Shown piece after piece: positions 11,474 through 21,208 of a stretch of 64,000 bases of DNA (position 1 is its first letter; each line of letters opens with the position of its first letter). The stretch comes from Zygnema cylindricum (Eukaryota; Streptophyta; Zygnematophyceae; Zygnematales; Zygnemataceae): assembly GCA_037447655.1 (NCBI GenBank), contig JBBHKE010003492.1, positions 96,433-160,432 on the forward strand. Direction: 5' to 3'. Under the pieces are notes generated by a model, which saw nothing but the letters and a program-made list of their open reading frames with translations, was not told the origin of the DNA and ran no database searches. The position numbers and the translations under genes are program-made.

Positions 11474-12206
11474 GGGTGAACTTCCATCAAACGAAAAGTG
11501 GGGTAGTTTACAAAAATTAGCGAGTATCCGTACCAAACCGTACCGCTTATTTTGTTTTTATACAAAAAACAACATTACACAGAATCTTGCCAATACTCTC
11601 TGATGGTCTGGGAGGTAATGCTGATCGTCGGATGTTCATTTGCGAGGCATTCGCTTCATTTTTTTCTGTAATTGTCAACCCACCTCGAAGAGGTGGATTG
11701 ACAGATACAGAAAATAATAATTTGTGACACGCTAGACGATTAAGCTACGTGTTATGATGTAATAACAACGAAAAATCTTAAGATTTGCACATGACACGCG
11801 CTTTCCAAAATACAACCGAAAATAAAAACGAAATTTCGTAACATTCTTTCGTCACGCAATTTTCGGTAACTTTTGTTTGTCATACTATTTCTCTCAAAGG
11901 AATTCCGTTATGTTCGAAAACAAAAACCCTAAAAATTGAGCGGCGCACAGACTGGCGATTGCAAAAAGTAAAAAAGTTATGTCATATGATGACTTCGTAC
12001 GCAGGTACATGGTACGAAAGTGAAGATTTGAAGTTAAGTTTTGTCGGTGCTAAAAATATGAAAGTCATTCAATATCGGATCGTACCTTGCGTGGCGCCAA
12101 TCAATTTAAAACACGTGGATTAACGACGTGATGGAACATCGACTCAATCAACGCGATCTTTAGAGTTGGCCTTACGATTACAAAAACATATAATGGAACT
12201 TCACCC
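11474..12206. mobile_element. Harbinger-like MITE with central hairpin, copy R2
   Basis: GGGTGAACTTCCAT at the left, ATGGAACTTCACCC at the right, TTA at 11471-11473 and 12207-12209. Central hairpin at about 11674-11703: TGTCAA-CCCACCTC / GAGGTGG-TTGACA within TTTTCTGT/ACAGAAAA arms. Non-coding, 733 bp. Confidence 0.82.
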
Positions 12207-12209
12207 TTA

Positions 12210-12789
12210 GAGTGTGTCCACCTACGGCTTCGATATACAAGAGAATCTTTGAAAGCATAGCATGAACGTAATATCAGTTCCATCGGAGGTAAAAACAAAA
12301 AAGTGACTTGTACGTATCATAAGGAAATGTCCTGTAATGAAAAAACCTTAAAGATTTTTGAAGCACAAAATTTAAATAAAATCTGTACGGGTGGACAAAA
12401 CGTAAGATTTGTAAAAGCGTACGTAAATATCAAAATGGTTAGCGTATGGCAAAAGGAGCATAAAAGAATATCATATGTTAAAGATTTTCTCGCGGCTTTC
12501 GATGGCCTCGCATCCACCCTGGCATATGCCACGTGTAGCCACCTGATGGCGCGCTCAAAGTGGATTTTTTCAGTTGTTTCCACATGGCAAAAATCTATAC
12601 GTTTAGTCTGAAAAAAGTATAACCTTTGATGTCACTTGCTACATAATAAAAAGTTCGACCAATGGTGTATCTGATTATGTAGAGTAGAACATATAACAGT
12701 CAAGGTCTACGCTCATAACCTAGGAGAATCCTAGGAGAATCAAAACAGTCCTTCATTTAAAATATTTTCCTGACAAAAATAAACTATGG
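12210..12789. repeat. Left part of a dispersed repeat interrupted by copia element A
   Basis: Homologous to 41690-42150 (shared blocks AAAATCTGTACGG, AAAGATTTTCTC, CTCGCATCCACCCTGG, GGCGTATCTGATTATG-type). The homology resumes at 19022-19095 after the copia element (ACGGCCGTTAGTA ... AACTTCACCCTAA), so the copia element landed inside this repeat. The repeat's right end GTAACTTCACCC-TAA is the Harbinger-like terminus. Its shared open frame shows no sign of protein constraint. Confidence 0.7.
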
Positions 12790-12948
12790 TGTTGAAAAGA
12801 GGTAATTAATAGTTCACTTCTATATTTTAGTTCGAATGTAAAGAGAGAGAAAGAGAGAACCAAAGGCACACCATGGCTGCCGCGTCATTTAGAAGGAGGC
12901 AGAATGAAATAGAAGGTATTTTACTATTTGTAGCAAAATACTGCCTAT

Positions 12949-13017
12949 GTCCATATTTGAATCGGGGTCTACTGACTACTATCTAAAACCTAAGCCTTAT
13001 CCATTAAGGCACTAGCG
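12949..13017 (-). other. Antisense tRNA-like segment in LTR (element A, 5')
   Basis: On the minus strand it reads GCTAGTGCCTTAATGGATAA at the start and CCGATTCAAATATGG at the end: an A-box-like block and a degenerate B-box (GATTCAAAT). It does not fold into a complete cloverleaf, so it is not called a tRNA gene. The same position in the other LTR copies carries better B-boxes. Confidence 0.5.
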
Positions 13018-13445
13018 AATTTCACGCATATTTAGCTATTCATTAAACGGACTAATTTGTAGCAGACTAACGAAAACACGCATTAATCAATTCATTCATG
13101 GAAGGGAATCGAAGCCGTATAAATACAAATGATCGAACGGCCACAATTGCAGCTGCCACCTACAATGAACTTTCGGCGGCCTTTGGGGATAGCGTCACGC
13201 AACGCCACGTGGCACCATACTATTGGATACCGGATAAGATGGAAGGAGGAGCCATGGCTCCCGTTTTGACAGGCGTCACTTTCAAAGCCACGTCGTACAA
13301 TGGCCGTACAATAAGTAGACCGCCTAGTGTACCTTCTTGTACTATATAGTGTTTCTATTGGACTAGGGTTTAGAAGTAGGCAGTCGTAAGTAGGCAGACA
13401 AAGACTTAGTGAAATTTAGGTACCTCTCTCTAAGAGAGTTTGTAA

Positions 13446-13453
13446 CTATAAAT
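13446..13453 (+). promoter_or_regulatory. Candidate TATA box of LTR promoter
   Basis: CTATAAAT follows an inverted repeat CTCTCTCTAAGAGAG. Equivalent positions hold ACTATAAAGG in the right LTR (about 18786) and GTATTTATAGG in the solo LTR (about 47750), so a TATA-like element after the CTCTCT hairpin is kept across copies. Confidence 0.45.
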
Positions 13454-13656
13454 GTCATCTTTGACTTGCCATAACTTACTACTCAGGGGAGCAAATTCAG
13501 TGATTTTTTTTGCGTTTGACTCAGTGGAGTCTTGTCCTCACAAGGGTGAGAGTGGTCAGAATATTTGTGTGACTGGGCGGCGCTTATTCAGCGGGAAAGT
13601 AGAAGGGGAAAATATTATCCTAGAGGCTTTACATTGGCTGCACTTTCTGTGGGTCA

Positions 13657-14598
13657 ATGGAGACCACAGAATTTCAGGTTATGGGCCCACCCTCTAGGGT
13701 GCCCATATTTGATGGATCAAACTTTTTTTATTGGGAAATGATGATGGAGGGAGAACTATTTGAGAAGCATCTCTGGGGCATAGTGTCTGGACAAATTCCA
13801 TGCCCACCTCCACCTGGGTTTGGAGTGACACGTTTTTCTGGCACCTCCGCCTCTACAGCTGGTAGAACTGCTGCCACCATCACCGAGGATGAAGATGAGG
13901 AAGGAGAGGAGATTGTCATGGACCGAGAAGAGGGAGGAGTTGCAACTCAAGTGATACTATTGCCGAAGGCGATACCGGCAGCAGCACCACCAACAACGGC
14001 GACAAGGGTTCAGATCGAAAGATCAGAGTATGAAAAGTGGAACTACAAAGACAAGGTTGCTAAGATCTTAATTCTTAAAAGTGTAGCAAAAGGGATTGCC
14101 ATTCCCCTTATGCATGTCAAATCTTCATCTGAGATTTGGATATCACTAGTTAACAAATATAAGAGTGGATCATTGCAGCAGCAGCAGTTGGCAGAAAATA
14201 AGATTGCAGCTTATATTTATAAAGGAGGAAGCATGAATAATTATTGCAATGATTTAGGAGCATTATTTCGAGAGTTAGAGAGTGCATGTAACTCATGGTC
14301 TAAAAGACAAAGAGTGAACACATTAATAATGAATCTACCTGAAGAGTATGAGAATATCATTAACAGATTGCACGATATAGAAGATAGCAATTGGAATTGG
14401 GATGACACAATGTGAATGATTTTAGTAAAAGAAAGCACCATAAAGCTTAGGAGAGGGAGTCGAAGTGTTCAAGCATTGTCTGCAGGAGCTGATTGGCGGA
14501 AGCGTGATGAGGAGAGAGAGAAAGATCCCTATCGAAACTTTGGAGGAAGAAGACAAGGAGGTGGCAGATTTGATAGACAGGGGAGAGGAACTTCTTGA
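13657..14598 (+). pseudogene. copia element A gag (decayed)
   Basis: Copia-type Gag (UBN2-like) that would form the virus-like particle. The frame opens at ATG 13657, inside the LTR, runs through the primer-binding site (..QVMGPPSRVPIFDG), and shows the typical FFYWEMMMEG start, a charged linker and the core YEKWNYKDKVAKILIL ... MNLPEEYENII. TGA at 14413 breaks it; the same frame continues to a second TGA at 14596. The CCHC knuckle CHFCKKSGHYMADC follows at 14608-14649, also in frame. Confidence 0.88.
13677..13689 (+). other. Primer-binding site complementary to initiator tRNA-Met anticodon arm
   Basis: GGTTATGGGCCCA lies directly after the LTR CA. It is the complement of the UGGGCCCAUAACC anticodon arm of eukaryotic initiator tRNA-Met as I recall it, not of the tRNA 3' end. 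This is the half-tRNA priming arrangement described for Drosophila copia and yeast Ty5. The same site is intact at 28880-28892 and mutated at 21196-21208. Confidence 0.75.
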
Positions 14599-14599
14599 G

Positions 14600-17500
14600 G
14601 AGGATTATGTCACTTCTGCAAGAAATCGGGACACTATATGGCAGATTGTGGCAAACTTGCAGATCTTCGACTAAAAGATGGGCAAGGGACCTCAAAAATG
14701 GAGGAAAGAAAAAGGCTTTCCTAACTCAAGTTCATGATGAGCAAGAGAACAAAAAAACCGAACAGGAAGAGGAGCTTGAGGAGCTTGAGGAGCTTCTTCT
14801 TAATCCGAAAAACATTGAAAAGCATGTTGACATTCCACGGAGACAAAAGTGTGCTTTCGGAGGTAAGAGGGATCCACCTGAAGATGGGTGGATCATAGAC
14901 TCAAGGGCCTCAATGCATATGTGCAAAGATAAAAGGTGGTTCACTAAACTGAGAAGATCCCAACAGTTGAGATAGAGTACGGAGATGGTAGAGTAAAAAC
15001 CACAAGTCTTGTTGGAACTGTTGACTTGAATGTTCCAGTTGATGGAAAGGCCTCAATTGTAACACTCTCAGACGTTCTTTACATTCCACAGCTTAGTAAG
15101 AACTTGGTCTCAACAGCTATCCTAGATGAAAAGGAGTTTGAAACATGAACTAGGAAAGGAATCTTCACAGCAAGCTTTGATAACGAGGTTTATTTCATAG
15201 CTGACAAGGGCAGTCACGGAATGTTATGAATTGTTCTTTGCAATGAAAAGAGTGTTCTCTACTCCTGTGGAAGTGAGATGATGCTTTGGCACAAAAGGTT
15301 GGGGCATGTGCATCAAGATAGATTAAAGAAAATGAAGAAAAATGGAATAGTGGAGGGTAATACTTTTGAGGATGATGAGACCTTTGATGATTGTAGTGGA
15401 TGTGCCCAAGGGAAGATTCATAGACTTCTATTTCAAAAAGGCAACCACATTTAGGAGAGAGAAAGTATTGGATCTAATTCACATTGATGTTTGGGGACTT
15501 GCTAGATATGCTTCACATGGGGGGAAGAGGTGGATGTTAACTATCACAGATGATTGGTCCAGATAAAAGAAGGTATACTTTCTCAGACATAAGTCGGAGG
15601 TATTGAGATGTTTTAAAGAGTATAAAGTATGGAGTGAAAAACTACACGAAACCTCAATAAAAGAGATAAGAAGCGATAATGGGAAAGAATACACCTCAAG
15701 GGAATTTGAAGAATATCTTAAAGAAGAAGGAATTCATCATGAGAAAACTGTTCCCTATAATCCGTAACAAAATGGAGTAGCAGAAAGAGTGAATAGAACT
15801 TTAGGAGATATGTCCAGAAGTATGTTAATTGTTAAGAGGATAGGGTTGCAGTTTTGGACGGAGTCTATGAACTATGCTAATTTCATCAAAAATAGAGTCC
15901 TAACTTCAGCAAATAAGGAGGAAACTCCGTATGAGAGGTGGACAGGAAGAACGCCTGATTTTTCTAGTTTGAGAGTGTTCGGAAGTCAAATCTACAGTTT
16001 GGATTCTGATAAGACTAAATGGAAGTTAGAGGGGAGAGGGAAGCCAGGATATCTTATAGGATATGATGAGAGCACAAAAGGATACTGAGTGTATGACGTG
16101 AAAAAGAGAGATAAAATTTTGGTAAAACACATAGTGGTGATGAATGAAGAGAAGTCCATTGATCCATTCAAATATAATAAGGAAGTCAAAATCAGATTTG
16201 AAACGGATCAACTTTCTGACTTTGACTTTTAAAATGAAGAGAAGGAAGAGGGAGAAAAAGAAAAATCTGCAGATCTACCAAAGGAGAAGGAGAAAAGGAC
16301 AATATCTGAGGCATCGCCACAATATGAAGCGGAAACCGATGAGGAACTAGATGAGACACTGAAATTGGAAGATAGGGGAGCTGAAAATCTCCCTAAACGA
16401 AACCGAAGGATGCCTTCAGTAGCGCCGTCCGATTTTGAAGGGGGAAGAAGAAGTAGTAAAAGACTTCAAGAAAGACAAGTAAATAACCAACTCACAAAGA
16501 TGTCTCACCCAGATGAACCTAAGACATACTTAGAGGCCATAAATACTTCTGAAAGTAGCCGGTGGATCACAGCTATAAATGAAAAAATGGCCTCTATCAT
16601 CAAAGCCAATACATGGGAGTTGGTAGATTGTCCACCGGACCGAAAACCGATCGGATGTAAGTGGGTTTTTAACCTTAAATTAAACCCGGATAATACCATT
16701 GAGAGGTACAAAGCTAGGTTAGTTGCAAAAGAATATACTCAAAAAGAAGGGATGGACTACGAAGAAACCTTTGCACCTGTAGTCAGATTTCCTTCTGTTA
16801 GAATTCTTTTAAGTATAGCCGCAGCGGAGGATATGGAAATACACTAGATGGATATTAAAACAACCTTTTTGCACGGAGAGTTGAAAGAAGAAATTTACAT
16901 GAGGCAACCAGAAGGATTCGTGGAAAGTGGGGAAGAAAACAAAGTTTGCAAACTCATAAAATCACTCTATGGGCTTAAGCAACCTCGGCGACAGTGGAAT
17001 ATAAAGCTCGACGAATTTCTGACTTGTTTGGGGTATATCAGAATTAGTTCAGATCACTCTATATATTTATTTGAGGATGAGGATGGAGTGATATTAATTG
17101 CTATGTATGTGGATGATTTGTTGGTCTATGCAAGTCCTTAGATAAAATTAACAAACTAAAACGGGATCTTAGAAGCCGCTTTGCCATGAAAGATCTCGGC
17201 AAAGCAAAGTACATTTTGGGAATTCAAATGGAGAGAGATAGAGGGAATAGGATTATAAGACTCACTCAGAAAGAAGCAATTAGTAATATGCTAGAAAAAT
17301 TTCAAATGGAGAATGCAAACGGATGTATTACTCATATGGATTTAAAGAAAGTGTGTGAGGGGAGTGAAGAGGGAGGAATATTGATCATTAATGATGAGAT
17401 ATATGAGATAGAAAGAAGCTTTATGGAAAATATCCCTTATCGGTAGATTGTAGGCAGTTTAATATATTTTATGAATTGTACCCGGCCGGATATAGCTGCA

Positions 17501-18100
17501 GCCGTAAGAGTCCTCAACAAGAGTCTAAATGAACCAAGAAAGAGAGACTGGGAGGCTGCCGAAAGGGTGATGAGGTATCTGGTGGGGACAAGGAAATTGT
17601 GGTTGCATTTGGGAGGGGAGCACACTAACATCACAACCTGGAGTGATGCGAGTTATACAGATGTGCCTTTAAGGTGGTGTACGACTGGATATGTGTTGCA
17701 AATTGGATCTGGTGCATGCTGTTGGAGTAGCAAACAATAGAAAGTAGTTGCTTAGTCCACTATGGAGGTTGAATACATGGCTTCCTATGCTGCCACCTAA
17801 GAATTAATGTGGGTGAAATCTCTTCTTGAAGAACTTGGGTTCATGAAGACAGGAACTCATAATGTGTTTTGTGATAATCAAACTGCTATCTCTATTGCAG
17901 ATAATCCGAAACATCACTTCAAAGCTGAGCATATGGATATTAGACTAAGCTTTGTCAGAGAGAAGGTTGAAAATAAAATCATTAAACTGGTTTATAAAAC
18001 TGATAAAGAAATGATTGCAGACATGATGACAAAACCGATACCTTCGCCTAAGTTGATTTATTGCAGAGAAAACTGTGGATTAAAATTGAAAAGTGACTAA
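14600..18100 (+). pseudogene. copia element A pol: protease, integrase, reverse transcriptase, RNase H (decayed)
   Basis: Domains in order: protease GWIIDSRASMHM (near 14890; the Asp-Ser-Gly triad has become DSR), integrase zinc region (WHKRLGHVHQDRL ... CSGCAQGKIH, 15290-15420) and core with D (HIDVWG), D (RSDNGKEY) and E (NGVAERVNR), about 15480-15810; reverse transcriptase (CKWVFNLKLNPDNTIERYKARLVAKEYTQKEG..., 16560-17150) with intact YVDD; RNase H (RPDIAAAV ... CDNQTAISIADNPKHHFKAEHMDIR, 17470-18100). Numerous stops and frameshifts, so inactive. Confidence 0.93.
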
Positions 18101-18113
18101 GAATTAAGGGGAG

Positions 18114-19016
18114 TGTTGAAAAGAGGTTATTAATAGTTCACTTCTATATTTTAGTTAGAATGTAAAGAGAGAGAAAGAGAGAACCAAAGGCACGCCATGG
18201 CTGCCGCGTCATTTAGAAGGAGGCAGAATGAAATAGAAAGTATTTTACTATTTGTAGCAAAATACAGCCTATAGCCGGATTTGAAACGGGGTCTACTGAC
18301 TACTATCTAGACCTAAGCTTTATCCATTAAGGCACTAGCGAAACGATATACGTATTACGTTTCAAGCATATTCATCTATTCATTAAACAGACCAATTTGT
18401 AGCTGACTAACGAAAACACGCATTAATCAATTCATGCATGGAAGCGAATCGAAGCCGTATAAATACAAATGATCGGACGGCCACAATTGCAGCTGCCACC
18501 TGCAATAAACTTTCGGCAGCCTTTGGGGATAGCGCCACGCGACGCCATGTGGCACCATATTATTCGATACCGGAGAAGATGGAAGGAGGAACCATGGCTC
18601 CCGTTTTGACAGGCGTCACTTTCAAAGCAATGTCGTACAATGGCCGTACAATAAGTAGACCGCCTAGTGTACCTTCTTGTAGTATATAGTGTTTCTATTG
18701 GACTAGGGTTTAGAAGTAGGCAGTCGTAAGTAAGCAGACAAAGACTTAGTGAAATTTAGGTACCTCTCTCTAAGAGAGTTTGTAACTATAAAGGTCATCT
18801 TTGACCAGCCATAACTTACTTCTCAGGGGAGCAAATTCAGTGATTCTTTTTGCGTTTGACTTAGGGGAGTCTTGTCCTCACATGGGTGAGAGTGGTCCAA
18901 ATATTTGTGTGCCTGGGCGGCGCTTATTCAGCGGGAAAGTAGAAGGGGCAAATATTATCCTAGAGGCTTTACATAGGCTGCACTTTCTGTGGGTCAATGG
19001 AGACCACAAAATTTCA
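18114..19016 (+). repeat. 3' LTR of copia element A
   Basis: Starts TGTTGAAAAG right after the polypurine tract and ends AATTTCA, followed by TATGG. Its antisense tRNA-like segment (18273-18340) is better kept than in the 5' LTR, with B-box GTTTCAAATCC on the minus strand. The hairpin has one change (GACTTAGGGGAGTC, 18858-18871). Confidence 0.95.
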
Positions 19017-19021
19017 TATGG

Positions 19022-19095
19022 TATGTCAATGTATGAAACAATACGGCCGTTAGTAGCCAACCTATTTTTTCCCTATTGTAACTTCACCCTAACCC
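19022..19095. repeat. Right part of the repeat split by copia element A
   Basis: Matches 42140-42220 (ACAATACGGCCGTTAGTA versus ACAGTACGGCTTTCAGTA; AACTTCACCCTAA versus ACCTCACCCTAA), completing the repeat begun at 12210. Ends in the Harbinger-like terminus CTTCACCC followed by TAA. Confidence 0.6.
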
Positions 19096-19509
19096 GTCAG
19101 AATTTTTGGGTCCATAGTGACGGCCGCTAACAATCCCCTCTCAGTACACGCGAGGGGGAAGCCGCTAACATATTGAATGTTAACATTTTTTGGTAGGTTG
19201 CTTGACATGTAATCGCTCTCAATTTCCGAATTTGTACGTTGCATAAAATTGTGTATTTAACTATTTTGGAATGTTTCTTTATGATGCTTATCGGCACACA
19301 TCCGAAAGAAATATTATCGGCACTCAATGTGACGCATGAATCTGCAACCCGAAACACGTGACGGCAAATAAAATGGCCGACAAGTGCCGAGAATTTAGTA
19401 CGGCTAATTTGACGATATCGTATGTATTGCAGGTAAAATCGGCTGGACTTTAAATTGGGTTTGATTCCGAATTGGCATGTACTTTTCAGTTTGTGTCAGA
19501 CACTTCGGG
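19096..19509. other. Intergenic, no gene seen
   Basis: Moderately AT-rich sequence with a GCGGCCGCTAAC-like pair (19121-19170) and no coding region or end structure that I can defend. Confidence 0.4.
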
Positions 19510-19968
19510 TCGAGGTCGCAAACGGTCAACCAAAACCGTAACCGAGCGTTAACCGACCGCCCGCCTCGGATCCGGAACGGATTCGGTTGCCAAATTTGGG
19601 AGGTCGGGCGAATTTGGGCGGGTAATTCACCAAAAAAAAAAAATCGGTTACGATCAAATAAGCAAAAAACGAAACAAATTAAAGGTTTTGTACCGTCAAT
19701 ACTAACCAACATTATTGTACTTTGTAATCTTGGTATTTTAGAAGGTATAAGGGATATAAACCAATAATTTTTTACTTATTCGGGAATGGGTGGGTACGGG
19801 TAGTCGCGAGAAATCAAGTTCGGTTATTTTTTTTTCTGTAAACGCGTTTCGGGTAACGGTTAACAATTAAGGAGCAAGACATAACGCGGTCAGGCGTCGG
19901 GTACTTAGACTTTGAAAAAAAAAACGGTCAGTTTCGGTTATCTAAAATTTTGACTTTTGCGACCTCTG
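19510..19968. mobile_element. hAT-like MITE (CAGAGGTCGCAAA termini), copy 2 (459 bp)
   Basis: Left end TCGAGGTCGCAAAC, right end TTTGCGACCTCTG; near-perfect 8-bp duplication ACTTCGGG (19502-19509) and ACTTTGGG (19969-19976). Collinear with 8155-9112 in both halves (CGGATCCGGAA(C/T)GGATTCGG; GGTAACGGTTAACAATT), lacking only the array found there. Confidence 0.82.
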
Positions 19969-19976
19969 ACTTTGGG

Positions 19977-20815
19977 TCAAAAGTTGTTGTTGTAGACGTT
20001 GACGAACGTCACAAGCATTGTCGGCGTATACGATTTTCATAGACTGAAGTAACAATTTCGATTTTACACCTTGGGACACTTTGAAAACTGTGTTCGGAGA
20101 ATCTCCGCTATAATACAAAGTAAGTTCGCTTAGTTACGGTTATATGAGAACATGCCCTAAATTTGTGGCCATTAATACTGTAGTCTTCTAATTTTGTGGG
20201 ACATTCTAGTTTTTTAGGTTTTTGGACGTCATAGTTATTTGTAACACCATCGACGCCACTAATAATGGAAATTTCTATAATTGTTCCTTTTCCATTTTTT
20301 ATCCCATTTGTTAATAAATCACGAAAAAAATATCAAAAACATATTCTTATATAGAGCTCTTTCATTTTACACCAATATTGTCGCATTTTATTATGAGAAG
20401 AGGAAGAGGAGGTGACACAGGGTGACAAGGGAGGGGAGAGGCAAATACAACATAGGCCTTTACAATGGACCCATGGGTGAAAGTGGAGGTCCAAAATGTT
20501 GAGACTCGCGGGTCAAATTTTAATTAGGTTTTAATGTGGATTTACCACAAATGCATGCATCGATCGGCAGGTTTCACGCACGTCATGCGACATGTTCCGG
20601 TTAACCCTTTACTAAAGACAATGGTCTCTTACTCCCTATGTGTACTTAAATCCTCCCAAACGTGCTTATGATCAAATTTAACGCTAAGCTATTTTTTTTG
20701 AAAACTTAGTTTCGTATACACAAATTCTAGGTAATTAAATTGGGAGAGACAACATCAACGACGTAGATGTTTGGAATAGATTTTCCATTGTTTAGGTGAC
20801 TTAATCGGGATTAAG
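19977..20815. other. Intergenic, no gene seen
   Basis: AT-rich, with CCCTAA and GTTACGG motifs reminiscent of the element end near 43600. No coding region or complete element was recognised. Confidence 0.4.
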
Positions 20816-21115
20816 TCGAAGGATACAGTGTTAATCGCTCTTAGTGTTAAAAAGTAAAAGGTGTAATAGAACAAAGAGTGTTATTAACTCTGTTTTGGGT
20901 TGAAGGGTCCAACGCCAACATAAATTAACGTTAATTTATACACATAACATGAATTTGGATACACTTTCCCGTATTTTCGCCGCTATAGCTTGTGTTCACA
21001 TAGTCAACGTTTAAACACGTGAGAACAGGTTCACGCTACTTTCCCTCGTATTTATGACGATAACTCAAATTTGAGTGCGTTTTTTCGTGTCAACGCACTC
21101 ATGATTGCTCATAGC
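20816..21115. repeat. Dispersed repeat related to 43740-44165
   Basis: Shared order of blocks: GTTAATCGCT(C/A)TTAGTGTT, CAACGCCAACA-AAATTA(A/G)CG, TTTGGATACACNTNCCC, TTCACATAGTC, GTGAGAACA(A/G)GTTCAC, GAGTGCGTT. Non-coding. It abuts the truncated copia Gag fragment at 21116. Confidence 0.6.
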
Positions 21116-21208
21116 CGTTTTTCAAACAATGCACCCCTCATCATGGTTTCCGAATAAATGAACCCTGTTCCATTGAAAATGGGCACCCTAGAGGGTGGGC
21201 CTATAACG
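21116..21208 (-). pseudogene. Truncated copia gag start next to LTR
   Basis: Reading the minus strand, the LTR end is followed by a mutated primer site (CGTTATAGGCCCA) and a Gag start (GPPSRVPIFNGTGFIYSETMMRGALFEKR), then homology stops near 21116. So this LTR once served as a 5' LTR for an element to its left, now lost but for about 90 bp. Confidence 0.75.

Larger units (their letters stand above)
12790..13676 (+). repeat. 5' LTR of copia element A
   Basis: Begins TGTTGAAAAG and ends AATTTCA (TG...CA). Contains, in order, an antisense tRNA-like segment (12949-13017), a CTCTCTCTAAGAGAG hairpin and CTATAAAT box (about 13424-13453), a GACTCAGTGGAGTC hairpin (13518-13531), and an ATG at 13657 in frame with Gag. 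The paired LTR has an extra ~16 bp after CACTAGCGAA. Confidence 0.95.
12790..19016 (+). mobile_element. Full-length Ty1/copia retrotransposon, element A (decayed)
   Basis: 6227 bp between two LTRs, with 5-bp target duplication TATGG at 12785-12789 and 19017-19021. Gene order is gag, protease, integrase, reverse transcriptase, RNase H, which defines Ty1/copia. A polypurine tract AAGGGGAG precedes the right LTR (18106-18113). Gag and pol carry many stops and frameshifts (for example TGA at 14413 and 14596, TAG at 16846), so the copy is dead. LTR length difference (887 vs 903 bp) and many mismatches point to an old insertion. Confidence 0.96.

Noticed and set aside
12303-12611. Open frame sharing a peptide (KIC T.G.N.RF.KAY) with 41715-41890
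   Set aside because: Codon comparison shows mostly amino-acid-changing differences and the second copy hits a stop; shared ancestry of a repeat explains it.
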